A stretch of DNA of 64,000 nucleotides from JAOPZW01 sp963788935 (GTDB lineage Bacteria > Actinomycetota > Thermoleophilia > Solirubrobacterales > Solirubrobacteraceae), in assembly GCA_963788935.1 (NCBI GenBank), contig CAWBIM010000007.1, positions 6,259 through 70,258 of the forward strand, read 5' to 3'. Positions 51,322 through 60,537 of this stretch are shown one piece after another; position 1 is the first letter of the stretch, and each line of letters begins with the position of its first letter. The notes beneath the pieces were generated by a model that was not told the DNA's origin, did no database searches, and saw only the letters and a program-made list of their open reading frames with translations. A program made the position numbers and the translations under genes.

Positions 51322-53316
51322 ATGCCCTCCGTCAGGCCCCCTTTCCTCCTCCGCGTCGCGACGCTCGTGTCGATCGTGTGGATCGTTCTGCACGAGGTCC
51401 AGGCGATCTTCGCGCCGTCGTTCGCCGCCGGCACGCTCTTCCATCGCTGGGCCCACGTCGTGGTCCTGTTCGTCGGTGCCGCCAGCTGCCTGGCGGCGAG
51501 TCGGCACGCCGGCCGCGAGCGGCTCGCGTGGACGCTGATCGGCCTCGGCATCCTCGGCTGGGCGGGCGGCGAGGCCTGGTACACGACGGTCCTCTGGAAC
51601 GACCCGAGCCCGCCGATCCCGTCGCCGTCGGACTTCGGCTACCTCGTTCTGCCGCCCCTCCTGCTCGCCGGCCTCGCCCTGCTCCTGCGCGGGCGGAGCG
51701 GGACCACGCCGCCGACGCTGCTGGCGGACGGGCTCACGGCCGGCCTGGCCGTCAGCGCGCTGAGCGCGGCGCTCGTCTTCGAGACGCTCTACCGGCACGT
51801 CAGCGGCGACCCCGTCGGCGTCGCCGTCGCGCTCGCCTATCCCCTGACCGACATGGTGATGCTGGCCGTCATCGCCGGCGCCCTGGCCGGCATCGGCTGG
51901 CGCCTGGACCGCCGTTGGGCCCTGCTCACCGGCGGCATCGTCGCCTTCTGGCTGGCGGACTCGCTCTACGCCGTGCAGGCCGTCGCCGGGTCCTACACGG
52001 CCGGCGGCTGGTTCGACGCAGGCTGGTGGGGCGGTCTCGTGGCCATCGGCGCGGCGGCGTGGCAGCCCGCGCGCCGGCACACCGTGCGCGACGGCGAGGC
52101 CATCCGGCTCATCGCGGTTCCGCTCGGCTTCGGCAGCATCGGCCTCGGCCTGCTCGTCTACGCCGCCTTCGCCCCGCTCAACGCGCTGGCCGTCGGCCTG
52201 GCCGCCGCGTCGGTCGGTGCGGTCATGGTCCGCCTCGTGCTGACCTTCCGCGAGAACGTGGGCATGCTGCGCGACTCGCGCGACGAGGCGATCACCGACC
52301 CGCTCACGGGCCTGGGCAACCGGCGGGCGCTCGCGCGAGCGCTCGACGACGCGCTCGAGACCGTCGACGAGGCCGACCCGCTCGTCCTCGTGCTCTTCGA
52401 CCTCGACGGCTTCAAGCACTACAACGACACCTTCGGCCATCCCGCCGGCGACGCGCTGCTCGTGCGGCTCGGCGCCGCGCTGCGCAACTACCTCGACGGA
52501 CGCGGTGTCGCGTTCCGGATGGGCGGCGACGAGTTCTGCGCCCTGTTCCGCCCGGGCGCGCAGGTCGCTGCGCCGATCATCGCCGGGGCGGCCGCGGCGC
52601 TGTCCGAGCAGGGCGAGGCCTTCCGCATCGACTGCTCCTACGGCGCGATCACGCTGCCGCGCGAGGCGGCCGACGTCGCCGAGGCGCTGCGGGTCGCCGA
52701 CCAGCGCATGTACGCGCACAAGCGCTCGCGCCGGGCCCCCGCCGACGCGCAGTCCAAGGACGTGCTGCTGCAGGCGCTCGCCGAGCGCCACCCCGAGCTC
52801 GCCCCGCACGTCGGCATCGTCGCCGACATGGCGGAGGCCACCGCGCTCGCCCTCGGCCTGACCGACGAGGACGTCCGCAACGTCCGTCTCGGCGCCGAGC
52901 TGCACGACGTCGGCAAGGTCGCGGTCCCCGAGGCGATCCTGCGCAAGCCGGGGCCGCTCGACGACGACGAGTGGGCGTTCATGCGCCGTCACACGCTCAT
53001 CGGCGAGCGCATCATCGCCGCCGCGCCGGCCCTCGAGACCGTGGCGCGGATCGTCCGCTCGAGCCACGAGCGCTGGGACGGCGCCGGCTACCCGGACGCG
53101 ATCGTGGGCGAGCAGATCCCGCTCGGCGCCCGGATCGTCGCCGTCGCCGACGCGTTCGACGCCATGACCTCCCGCCGCCCGTACTGCGAGCCGCGGACCG
53201 AGACCGACGCCCTCGACGAGCTCCGCCGGTGCGCCTCGGGGCAGTTCGACCCCGTGGTCGTCGAGGCGTTCTGCGCGGCCTGGGCCGAACGCCCGTCGAC
53301 GGTCTCCGTCGGCTAG
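51322..53316 (+). CDS. Membrane GGDEF / HD-GYP cyclic-di-GMP protein
   Basis: 664 residues from ATG 51322 (GCGGAGG site). Residues 1-320 hold about nine membrane helices, an uncharacterised sensor. GGDEF at ~335-490: ITDPLTGLGNRRALARALDD, LFDLDGFKHYNDTFGHPAG and intact MGGDEFCALF. HD-GYP at ~500-660: GAELHDVGKVAVPEAILRKP, RRHTLIGERIIAAAPAL and SSHERWDGAGYPDAI. Both the synthesis and hydrolysis domains of cyclic di-GMP keep their key residues, so it may switch activity on a membrane signal. Confidence 0.9.
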   Translation: MPSVRPPFLLRVATLVSIVWIVLHEVQAIFAPSFAAGTLFHRWAHVVVLFVGAASCLAASRHAGRERLAWTLIGLGILGWAGGEAWYTTVLWNDPSPPIPSPSDFGYLVLPPLLLAGLALLLRGRSGTTPPTLLADGLTAGLAVSALSAALVFETLYRHVSGDPVGVAVALAYPLTDMVMLAVIAGALAGIGWRLDRRWALLTGGIVAFWLADSLYAVQAVAGSYTAGGWFDAGWWGGLVAIGAAAWQPARRHTVRDGEAIRLIAVPLGFGSIGLGLLVYAAFAPLNALAVGLAAASVGAVMVRLVLTFRENVGMLRDSRDEAITDPLTGLGNRRALARALDDALETVDEADPLVLVLFDLDGFKHYNDTFGHPAGDALLVRLGAALRNYLDGRGVAFRMGGDEFCALFRPGAQVAAPIIAGAAAALSEQGEAFRIDCSYGAITLPREAADVAEALRVADQRMYAHKRSRRAPADAQSKDVLLQALAERHPELAPHVGIVADMAEATALALGLTDEDVRNVRLGAELHDVGKVAVPEAILRKPGPLDDDEWAFMRRHTLIGERIIAAAPALETVARIVRSSHERWDGAGYPDAIVGEQIPLGARIVAVADAFDAMTSRRPYCEPRTETDALDELRRCASGQFDPVVVEAFCAAWAERPSTVSVG

Positions 53317-53536
53317 CTCCGGGCCGGACCGCCGGCCGCCGCGCCGACCGGGGCCTAGGACCATCGTCTCAATTCATTGTGCGGGTTTCCGCCTCGTGGG
53401 CGGAGCTCCGCGCTGCGATGCTGCGCTTCGCATCGGCGCGACGATCAGGACGTATTGCCTGACCAGTGCCACTGGATCCCGCGAAGGACGGGCGCCGGGG
53501 GGCGGCCCTCCTTCGCGGGAACCAGAGCGTGTCGAT

Positions 53537-54745
53537 TCACGTGCCGGTCGGTGCCCGGGCGATGTCGGCGGCGTCGTGCTCGTAGATCCACGCGACGGCC
53601 TTGAACGACCAGTCGGTCGATCCCGCGGCCATCTCCGCGTCGCGCCGCTGCTGCTCCGGGCCGTCGGGCAGGTGGAAGCGGCCCTTGTTCGTGGTCGACA
53701 TGGCCTGGATGCGCCCGGCGCGCGGGATCCGCAACTCCTCGTAGCGCCGCAGCGCCGCGACGACGTCGGTCCCCGGTTCGGCAAGACACGCGGCGAGCGT
53801 CGCCCCGTCCTCGATGGCCTGCGCCGCGCCCTGGGCCATGAACGGCAGCATCGCGTGGCACGCGTCGCCCAGCAGCGTCACGCGCCCGGCGGACCAGCGC
53901 TCGAGCGGGACGCGGTCGAACAGCGCCCAGATGAACGTCTGGTCGGCCGCCCCGATGATGTCGCGCACGTGCGGATGCCAGCCGTCGAACGCCGCGAGCG
54001 CGTCGGCGATCTCGCCGCGATCGGTCCACGACTCGCGGGTCCACGTGTCCTGGTCGACGATCGCGACGAAGTTCACGAGCGCCTCGCGACGGACGAAGTA
54101 ATGGACGAAGTGCCGGCCCGGCCCCATCCAGACCTGCGCGGTCACCTCGAGCCCGAGGTGCCGCAGACGATCGGCCGCCACCAGCCCGCGGTAGGCGGCG
54201 CAGCCCGTGAAGCGCGGCCGCTCCGGTCCCCACAGGACGCGGCGCACGAGCGAATGGATGCCGTCGGCGCCCACGAGCGCGTCGACCTCGACCCGGGTGC
54301 CGTTGGCGAACCGCGCCTCGACGTGGTCCCCGCGCTCGGCCAGCCCGGTCAGGCGATGGTCGAGGTGGACCCGCTCGGCGGGCACCGCGGCGGCCAGCGC
54401 CGCGAGGAGGTCGGCGCGATGCATCTGCAGATGGGGGAAGCCGAAGACCGCCTCCAGCGGGTCGCCGAGCGGGGTGCGCAGCAGCGTCCGCCCGTCGTCC
54501 CAGCGGCGCTGGTGCCAGGCCAGCGGGCGCACGCCGGTCCGGGCCAGGGGCTCGGCGAGTCCGAGCCCGTGCAGCACGCGCGACGCGTTCGGGCTGACCT
54601 GCACGCCGGCTCCGATCTCGCGGAGCCCGGACGCCTGCTCGTACACCTGCACGTCGAAGCCGGCGCGCAGCAGCGCCAGCGCCGCGGTCAGGCCTCCGAT
54701 GCCACCGCCGACGACACCGATCGACGCCTCGGGATGTGACGCCAC
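53537..54745 (-). CDS. FAD-dependent aromatic monooxygenase (salicylate-hydroxylase-like)
   Basis: 402 residues. FAD motifs: SIGVVGGGIGGLTAALALLR, DALVGADGIHSLVRRVLWG and VTLLGDACHAMLPFMAQGAA. The layout, with an R-rich substrate domain between, matches class A flavoprotein hydroxylases such as salicylate or 6-hydroxynicotinate monooxygenases using NAD(P)H and O2. No other aromatic-catabolism gene is adjacent, so the substrate is open. The frame is intact. Confidence 0.85.
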   Translation of the reverse strand: MASHPEASIGVVGGGIGGLTAALALLRAGFDVQVYEQASGLREIGAGVQVSPNASRVLHGLGLAEPLARTGVRPLAWHQRRWDDGRTLLRTPLGDPLEAVFGFPHLQMHRADLLAALAAAVPAERVHLDHRLTGLAERGDHVEARFANGTRVEVDALVGADGIHSLVRRVLWGPERPRFTGCAAYRGLVAADRLRHLGLEVTAQVWMGPGRHFVHYFVRREALVNFVAIVDQDTWTRESWTDRGEIADALAAFDGWHPHVRDIIGAADQTFIWALFDRVPLERWSAGRVTLLGDACHAMLPFMAQGAAQAIEDGATLAACLAEPGTDVVAALRRYEELRIPRAGRIQAMSTTNKGRFHLPDGPEQQRRDAEMAAGSTDWSFKAVAWIYEHDAADIARAPTGT

Positions 54746-54964
54746 GAGTGTGAGTCTCGTGACGGGTGCCGGCGGCGTCCACCCGTGTGAGCTACCGCAC
54801 GTGGTGCAGGAGCTGCACGCCGAAGGCGTCGCCCCACACCTCGGCGATCAGTCCGGCATCGACGGGCGCCAAACCTGCACAATTTCTGTCCATTGTGGCG
54901 TTCGTCGCAATTTGCGGAGTGCACTGTCGTTCGAACGCGCACAACCATGGACGGAGGTAGCCGC

Positions 54965-55346
54965 ATGAACGCACTCAGCGCGTCACGCCGGCCGGAAGGC
55001 ATCGAGGACGCGGGCTTCAGCGTCGAGCGTCGCGACGAGGGCGGCACGATCCGCCTCATCCTGCACGGCGAGCTCGATCTCGGCAGCGAGCGCACCCTTC
55101 GCGACGAGCTGCTGCGGGCCGAGCGCTGCAGCGCGGAGCTCGTCGTCGTGCTCGACCAGCTCGACTACCTCGATTCCGCCGGGATCGGCGAGCTCCTCCA
55201 GAGCTGCCGGCGCGCGCGACGCGGCGGGCGGGCGCTTCTCGGTGACGCCGGGCGCCGGGAACGTGCGGCGCGTGCTGTGGATCTCCGGCGTCCTCAACGA
55301 GCTCTGCGACGGCGACCCGACGGGTCCGCCCCTCGGCGTGAAATAG
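54965..55346 (+). CDS. STAS-domain anti-sigma factor antagonist, one frameshift
   Basis: About 125 residues from ATG 54965. The STAS core is GTIRLILHGELDLGSERTLR and VVVLDQLDYLDSAGIGELLQ, with the phosphorylatable Ser of the DSAG motif. After one shift near 55232 the expected end FSVTPGAGNVRRVLWISGVL followed by NELCDGDPTGPPLGVK leads to the stop at 55346. It would bind an anti-sigma kinase. The PP2C phosphatase at 47872 is a possible partner class, though not adjacent. Confidence 0.75.
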
Positions 55347-55431
55347 CGCTGAACCGCCATCCCGGGACGGCCCTGCGTCGGGCCCGGTGACCTCCGGGTA
55401 GGGCCGCCCGCGAGTCGAACCGGAGGCGGAG

Positions 55432-55851
55432 ATGGACCAGTACCCAGTCAACGACGAGCGTGAGCGTCCCACCGGCGAGCTGCTCAAGCAGCTGTCCGAT
55501 CAGACCACGACGCTCGTCAAGCAGGAGATCGAGCTGGCCAAGCTCGAGCTCCAGGAGAAGGGCAAGAAGGCGGGCGTCGGCGCCGGCATGTTCGGCGGCG
55601 CGGGCGCGCTCGGGCTGTACGCCCTCGGCGCGCTGACCGCCACGATCATCCTCGCCCTGGCGACCTTCCTGCCGGGATGGGTCGCCGCCCTGATCGTCAC
55701 CGTCGTCTACGGGGCGATCGCGGGCGTGCTCGCCCTTCGCGGCAAGGCCGAGGTCAAGCAGGCCACACCGCCCGTGCCCGAGCAGGCCGTCGAGACAACG
55801 AAGGAGGACGCCCGATGGGTCAAGAGCAAGGCGCAGTCGGCGCGCCGGTAG
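55432..55851 (+). CDS. Actinobacterial Holin-X family (PF07332) membrane protein (module B)
   Basis: 139 residues, strongly similar in layout to the gene at 46680. It starts RPTGELLKQLSDQTTTLVKQ, then EIELAKLELQEKGKKAGVGA, has two helices (LGLYALGALTATIILALATF, WVAALIVTVVYGAIAGVLAL) and the tail ATPPVPEQAVETTKEDARWV. It leads a four-gene operon and overlaps the DUF3618 gene by 37 bp, the same overlap as in module A. Confidence 0.88.
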   Translation: MDQYPVNDERERPTGELLKQLSDQTTTLVKQEIELAKLELQEKGKKAGVGAGMFGGAGALGLYALGALTATIILALATFLPGWVAALIVTVVYGAIAGVLALRGKAEVKQATPPVPEQAVETTKEDARWVKSKAQSARR

Positions 55852-56162
55852 ACGCCGGCGACGCCGCGCAGCTGCGCGCGAACATCGAGGAGACCCGCGA
55901 GGACCTGGGCGATACCGTCGCGGCGCTCGCCGAGAAGACGGACGTCAAGGGCCGCGCGAAGGAGAAGCTGAGCGGCGTCCGGGACTCCGTCGCCGCCAAG
56001 CGGACCGAGGTCGCCGACCGGGCGCGGGAGACCACGCCGGACGGCGCCGGATCCGCGCTCGCCACGGTCCAGGCCCAGGCCGAGCGCAATCCGCTCGTGA
56101 CCGCCGCGGTCGCCGCCCTGATCGGCGGCTTCCTCGTCGGACGCCTCACCAAGCGCCGATGA
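55815..56162 (+). CDS. DUF3618-family protein (module B)
   Basis: 115 residues from ATG 55815 (AAGGAGG site). The signature is AQLRANIEETREDLGDTVAA followed by LAEKTDVKGRAKEKLSGVRD. One C-terminal membrane helix (NPLVTAAVAALIGGFLVGRL) is present. It is shorter than the module A copy, lacking the long C-terminal tail. Probable envelope function with its Holin-X partner. Confidence 0.85.
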   Translation: MGQEQGAVGAPVDAGDAAQLRANIEETREDLGDTVAALAEKTDVKGRAKEKLSGVRDSVAAKRTEVADRARETTPDGAGSALATVQAQAERNPLVTAAVAALIGGFLVGRLTKRR

Positions 56163-56190
56163 CCGATCCCCGCCCCGGCAGGTGGCAGCC

Positions 56191-56469
56191 ATGAAGCTCG
56201 TCTTCACCCCGATCAGCCTCGCTCTGGGCCTCGCGGCCGGGATCGTCGGCCGCAAGATCTTCGAGCAGATCTGGGGGCTCATCGACGACGACGAGCCGCC
56301 CCACCCCCAGCACCGCGAGACGGGCGGGTTCGTGAAGCTGCTCGGCGCGCTCGTCATCGAGGGCGCGATCTTCCGCCTCGTGCGCGGCCTGGTCGACCAC
56401 GGCGCCCGGCACGGCGCCGCGCGGCTCACCGGATCGTGGCCGGGCGACGAACGTCCCGAGCCCGAGTAG
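56191..56469 (+). CDS. DUF4235-family small membrane protein
   Basis: 92 residues from ATG 56191. One or two helices (LVFTPISLALGLAAGIVGRK, FVKLLGALVIEGAIFRLVRG) with the conserved FEQIWGLIDDDEPPHP between them, the DUF4235 pattern. Function unknown. It is commonly found with Holin-X/DUF3618 genes and lies 28 bp after the latter here. Confidence 0.8.
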   Translation: MKLVFTPISLALGLAAGIVGRKIFEQIWGLIDDDEPPHPQHRETGGFVKLLGALVIEGAIFRLVRGLVDHGARHGAARLTGSWPGDERPEPE

Positions 56470-56478
56470 GAGATCCCC

Positions 56479-56835
56479 ATGGCGTCCACGCAAACGTCCG
56501 CGGTCATCGCGCGCCTGCTCGATGACGACTTCCTCCACGAGCGCATCGGCGATGCGGCGTCCGGGCTCCGCGACGCCTACGGGCGCGCCCGGCGCCTGCC
56601 GCCCGAGAAGGCGGTGCAGGACAAGGCGATCTACGACCGTGTCCGGCAGGCGGCGACGAGCAGCATCGAGGCCACCCGCCGCGTCTTCGCCGAGCCCGAA
56701 CCGCCGCCGCGCCGCCGCGGACGGATCGCGCTCGTCCTGCTCGCCACCGGCGCGGTCGTGGTCTGGGCGGCGCGCCGCCATGACGCGGCGCCCGGGCCCG
56801 AGACGGGCCCCGGCGCAACGGCGTCACGGAACTGA
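56479..56835 (+). CDS. Small hypothetical protein with C-terminal membrane helix (module B)
   Basis: 118 residues. The N-terminal part is helical and charged (AVIARLLDDDFLHERIGDAA, SGLRDAYGRARRLPPEKAVQ), with an arginine cluster and one membrane helix near the end (RIALVLLATGAVVVWAARRH). It is the last gene of the Holin-X/DUF3618/DUF4235 unit, 9 bp after DUF4235, and shares its transcript. I do not recognise the family. Confidence 0.7.
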   Translation: MASTQTSAVIARLLDDDFLHERIGDAASGLRDAYGRARRLPPEKAVQDKAIYDRVRQAATSSIEATRRVFAEPEPPPRRRGRIALVLLATGAVVVWAARRHDAAPGPETGPGATASRN

Positions 56836-56878
56836 GCGCTCACCAGCCTGGCCGGCGGAGCGGGTCCGTCGCCCGCGA

Positions 56879-57061
56879 TCAGCGGTCGGGATACGGATCC
56901 GCCGCGCTGTCACCGCCGCTCCGGGTGTCGTACTGGCCGTTGCCGCAGGACGGGCACGGCGGCAGGTTCTTCGTCGAGTCGACCTGCAGGTCGTAGCCAC
57001 AGTTCGTGCAGCGGTAGGTCCCGGCGGAGACGTCGCTGCCGGCGGGGACGGGGTCGGCCAT
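56879..57061 (-). CDS. Small zinc-ribbon protein
   Basis: 60 residues from ATG 57061 (AGGAGG site). Two CxxC knuckles (YRCTNCGYDLQVDSTKNLPP and CPSCGNGQYD) form a rubredoxin-like zinc ribbon. The tails are acidic and Gly/Ser-rich. Similar tiny zinc-ribbon proteins are common in actinobacteria without known function. Confidence 0.75.
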   Translation of the reverse strand: MADPVPAGSDVSAGTYRCTNCGYDLQVDSTKNLPPCPSCGNGQYDTRSGGDSAADPYPDR

Positions 57062-57135
57062 GGTGTCCTCCTGGGTCGGGTGCGGGCGAGATACCCGACG
57101 ATGGGCTCGCGCAGCCTCCGCCGTGACGCCGCCCG

Positions 57136-57936
57136 TCAGCGCGCGACCGGGCCGTCCGACGCCGGGGCGACGTCCGCCCACTCCGTGTCCGCGGCGACCG
57201 ACATCGCCTGCGCGGCGAGCGCGGCGAGGCCGGCGGTCACGAAGGCGACGGTGACGCCGACCCGGGTCACGAGCACCGCGACGGCCAGGCAGAAGACCGC
57301 GAACCCCGCCATGCCGCTGAGCATCCCGCGCAGCAGGGCGGCGAGCGCGGCGGCGCCGTGCCGGTCGTGGGTGAACACGGCCAGGACGGATGCGAGCACG
57401 GGCAGCGCGGCCAGCAGGCCGCCGACGATCGGGCCGAAGCGGCTCGCCGCCGCGCTGAGCGTGACGACGAGCACGGCGGTCAGCGCGATCCGCAGCGGCA
57501 GCTCCCACCGGGGCAGGACCGCCACCGGAATGAAACCCTCCGTGGCCGGGAGCGCCCGATGGGCGACGGCGAGCGCGAGTGCGGCGGCCCCGAGTCCGAC
57601 CACGGGACCGGCGTCGACGGGCGCGAGGGCCGTCGCGATCAGCGCCGCCGCGATCCACCCGGCGGCGAGGCTCGCGCGCCAGCCCGCGTCCCGGGCGGTC
57701 CATGCGTACGCGAGGGCGAAGCCGCTCAGGGCGACGAGGCCGAGGAGCGTCCCACACGCCGCCTTCGCGGCGAACGCCGCGCCGTGGTCGAGCGCCGCGA
57801 TCAGCAGGACGGGACCGACGATCGCCGGGAAGGCGCTGACGACGCCGCCGACCCGGTGGCCCCAGCGGCGCGCCGCGACGGTCGACGCCGCGACGAGGGC
57901 GGGCGCGACGACCAGTTCGAGCACCTCCGTGAGCAC
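57136..57936 (-). CDS. Integral membrane protein, hypothetical
   Basis: 266 residues, almost entirely hydrophobic, with about nine helices arranged as two similar halves (VAARRWGHRVGGVVSAFPAI and AAASRFGPIVGGLLAALPVL both carry an RxG-x-VGG motif). The internal repeat suggests a transporter-like duplicated fold. No family is recognised with confidence. It stands alone. Confidence 0.75.
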   Translation of the reverse strand: MLTEVLELVVAPALVAASTVAARRWGHRVGGVVSAFPAIVGPVLLIAALDHGAAFAAKAACGTLLGLVALSGFALAYAWTARDAGWRASLAAGWIAAALIATALAPVDAGPVVGLGAAALALAVAHRALPATEGFIPVAVLPRWELPLRIALTAVLVVTLSAAASRFGPIVGGLLAALPVLASVLAVFTHDRHGAAALAALLRGMLSGMAGFAVFCLAVAVLVTRVGVTVAFVTAGLAALAAQAMSVAADTEWADVAPASDGPVAR

Positions 57937-58030
57937 CGGACGAGGGTAGCCCGCGCCGGTGCCGCCTCAGAGCGGGGCCGTCACCTCCTGCCCAGGTCTG
58001 CCGCGGCGCCGAGGACCGGGGGCGCTGCGC

Positions 58031-58454
58031 TCAGGCGCCGGCGTCGTCGTCCGCGTCTTCGGCGTTCTCCTCGCCGGCCTTCGTCGCCGGAGCCGGCGAA
58101 CGCCCGGAACGCGGCGGTCATGGCGCGGTCCTCCTCGGACCCCGCGTCGTCGTCGTCGCTGTCCTCGTCGTCGGGCGCGAACTCGGCGTTGGCCTGCAGG
58201 ACCGCGCTCTCGAGCAGGTGGCGCAGGTCGGCCTCGGCGCCCTCCCCGACGTCCTCGACGCGCACCGTCGCCTCCTTGACGGACGTCTCGCCCCAGGCGC
58301 TCCCCGGACGGTCGAGGCGCTCGACGATCTTCTCGACCCGCTCTGACCACGCCTTCCCCGGCTCGCCGGTGATCTCGACCGTCAGTCGCCCGTCCCGGAC
58401 CGCCGCCGTCGCCCAGTCGATCTCACCGTGGGGTACGTCGTCGTCGCTCGCCAT
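58031..58454 (-). CDS. Hypothetical acidic protein, one frameshift
   Basis: About 140 residues from ATG 58454: DVPHGEIDWATAAVRDGRLT, VEITGEPGKAWSERVEKIVE and TSVKEATVRVEDVGEGAEAD, an acidic stretch (DDEDSDDDDAGSEED), then a shift near 58075 before the acidic end GEENAEDADDDAGA. Uncorrected, the tail is an unlikely Arg-rich run, which supports the shift. Function unknown. Confidence 0.6.
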
Positions 58455-58533
58455 GCGACGGGGGTTCCCACCCGGCTCGCGGCGCGAACCGACCGTATGC
58501 ATGGCGTGCCTGTCGCCGGGCATCATGGCGCGC

Positions 58534-58798
58534 ATGGATGAGCGTCTGTCCCAGTACTTCCTCGCCGTCGGGCGGATGTGCGGCGACGCCGGCCTCGGGC
58601 AGCTGACCGTGCGCCTCACCCTCGCCGAGGGTCGCGTCGTCACCGGCGTGCCCGCCGCGCTCCGCGACGCCGAAGGGGCCGCCGAGCTCGACGCCATCGG
58701 ACTATGCCGACGCCGTGACGGTCGGCGGGATCGAGGTCGCGCTGTCGGCGGTCGTCGAGGCGAGTCTCACGCGTCCGGACCCGCGGATGACCGCCTGA
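58534..58798 (+). CDS. Small hypothetical protein, one frameshift
   Basis: About 87 residues: MDERLSQYFLAVGRMCGDAG, LTVRLTLAEGRVVTGVPAAL, then after a shift near 58701 YADAVTVGGIEVALSAVVEA and SLTRPDPRMTA to the stop at 58798. Beta-rich, soluble. It is divergent from the acidic protein gene. Family not recognised. Confidence 0.5.
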
Positions 58799-59107
58799 CC
58801 GGCCCGTCGCCGAGCCGTCCGGAGGCGGCGATCGGGCGCCATCCCGCCTAATCGGTCCGGCGGCACGTTACAATCCGACGTTCGGCCGAGGAGATCGGAA
58901 TGGGTTCCCTCGGTCGCGACGGACGAACGGATGGACCTGCGGCTCGGCGACGGGCCGGACAGGGATACCGGCTTGGGTACCCGGCTTTTCTGGAAGGTTT
59001 ATGCGGAAGATCAGGCACGCGCCCGCAGCTCTCGACGGTACGGACAACGGCCTCGACGGCGTCTGCGCCCACGGTGGGCGCGCCGCCATGCCTTTCGCCG
59101 GCAGCTG
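58799..59107. other. Probable long 5' leader of the Crp-like gene
   Basis: No gene is supported. A possible -10 (TTACAAT, near 58868) lies about 230 bp before the ATG. The stretch 58954-58972 can form GCCGG/CCGGC, followed by a second CCGG-bounded hairpin and a short T-run (CTTTTC, 58985-58990). A structured regulatory leader is possible, but no known riboswitch consensus is recognised. Confidence 0.35.
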
Positions 59108-59959
59108 ATGAGCGCGGTCCGAGATCCCGGCCGTCTGGGCGACCGCGCCACGGGGCGCGTCGCGCTGCTGCGGCTCGACGCGGGCTTGCGCGCCGCCGTG
59201 CCGGCCGACGAGCTGACCGCGGCCGAGCGGTTCGTGACCGTGCCCGGCCGCGCCCTCGAGCCGGGGACCTGGACGGTGCCGACCGTCGGGGCGGACGCCG
59301 AGGCCTTCGCCGCGCTCCTCGTCGAGGGCCTGGTCACCCACGAGACGACGATCGCCGGGCGTCGCACCGCCGACCTCCTCGGCCCGGGCGACGTCTTCCA
59401 TCCCTGGCGCTCGTTCGACGCCGCCATTCCCGGGACGTCGCGCTGGGCCTCGGGCTCGACCGCCCTGGTCGCCGTGCTCGACGCGCGCTTCATCGCCGCG
59501 GCGCGCCGCTGGCCGCGGCTGTATCTCGTCATCCACGATCGCATGGCCGACCAGCTCGACCGGGCGGCGGCGCGGGCGGCGATCATGGGCCTGCCGCGTG
59601 TCGAGCAGCGCGTGCTCGGCCTGCTGTGGCAGCTCGCGGAGCGCTGGGGCAAGGTCCATCCCGAGGGCGTCGTCCTCGACCTCGCCCTGACCCACGAGCT
59701 GATCGGGCAGCTCGTCGGCGCCCAGCGCCCGACGGTCTCGCTCGCCATCCGCGCGCTGGCCGACGACGACCTCCTGCGGCGCACCGACGAGGGAGCGTGG
59801 CTCCTCGATCACGACATCGGCAGCATGCTGCCCGACGTCCGGCCGGTGGGCCACGTGCACACGGCCGGCCTGCCGCCGCGCCGCACGAGCCCCGTACGGG
59901 CCGTACACCTCGAGCCCGCGAGCTGGAGCTCCGAGCGAGGGACCGCGGTGGCGGACTGA
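59108..59959 (+). CDS. Crp/Fnr-family transcriptional regulator
   Basis: 283 residues from ATG 59108. A cyclic-nucleotide-binding-fold domain (LLRLDAGLRAAVPADELTAA, LLGPGDVFHPWRSF) without the usual Arg-Ser cAMP contact is followed by a dimer helix and a Crp HTH (VVLDLALTHELIGQLVGAQR, PTVSLAIRALADDDLLRRTD). There is no Fe-S cysteine set at the N-terminus, so it is not FNR-like. The ligand is unknown. This group is common in Solirubrobacterales-type genomes. Confidence 0.82.
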   Translation: MSAVRDPGRLGDRATGRVALLRLDAGLRAAVPADELTAAERFVTVPGRALEPGTWTVPTVGADAEAFAALLVEGLVTHETTIAGRRTADLLGPGDVFHPWRSFDAAIPGTSRWASGSTALVAVLDARFIAAARRWPRLYLVIHDRMADQLDRAAARAAIMGLPRVEQRVLGLLWQLAERWGKVHPEGVVLDLALTHELIGQLVGAQRPTVSLAIRALADDDLLRRTDEGAWLLDHDIGSMLPDVRPVGHVHTAGLPPRRTSPVRAVHLEPASWSSERGTAVAD

Positions 59960-59992
59960 CCCCACCCCGCGGACGCGCAAGACTACGCGGGC

Positions 59993-60355
59993 ATGGATGA
60001 CCTCTTCATCCCCCTCTGGCCGCCCGCCTGGCTCGAGGACCACACCGTCAGCGACGAGCAGATCGTCGAGGCCGCCGAGGACGTCAGGCTCATGAGCGCG
60101 GTGCGCTCCGACGAGCGCGTCCTGCTCTCGGTGTCGTGGCCGGGCGGCCGGCGGTACCTGATGATCGACCCCACCGGTGACGCCGCGCCCGAGGCGTTCC
60201 GCGCCGGGGAGACGTCGGCGGACACCGACACGGCCCGCTCGATCGACGCCCTGTGGTCGCAGGCGCTGCTGCTGGCCAAGCGGATCCTCGACGGCGAGCT
60301 TCCGACGCCCGACGACGAGCCGCGGCGTCGGCGCTGGCGGCGGAATCGCGACTGA
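59993..60355 (+). CDS. Hypothetical protein
   Basis: 120 residues: DDLFIPLWPPAWLEDHTVSD, EQIVEAAEDVRLMSAVRSDE, LLSVSWPGGRRYLMIDPTGD and an Arg-rich end. Soluble, intact. It is 33 bp downstream of the Crp-like gene, so probably co-transcribed. Family not recognised. Confidence 0.65.
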   Translation: MDDLFIPLWPPAWLEDHTVSDEQIVEAAEDVRLMSAVRSDERVLLSVSWPGGRRYLMIDPTGDAAPEAFRAGETSADTDTARSIDALWSQALLLAKRILDGELPTPDDEPRRRRWRRNRD

Positions 60356-60537
60356 CGCCCGGCGCCCGCGTGGGCGCGCCCCGCATTGCAGGTGCACCGA
60401 TCCCGACGCCAACAGCTTCTCGGTGTTTCGGCCTCGACGTTCCGTCGGCGGTGGATTATGTTCATCGGAGGTGGAAGTCCTTTTGACAGCGCGATCGTCC
60501 GGCATCTCGACGTCGCGCGGGCAGGCGGCGGTCAGCA

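Noticed and set aside
54792..54870. End of a small gene on the minus strand (PVDAGLIAEVWGDAFGVQLL)
   Set aside because: The short segment looks protein-like but no start or family could be supported. It may be a gene remnant between the monooxygenase and STAS genes.
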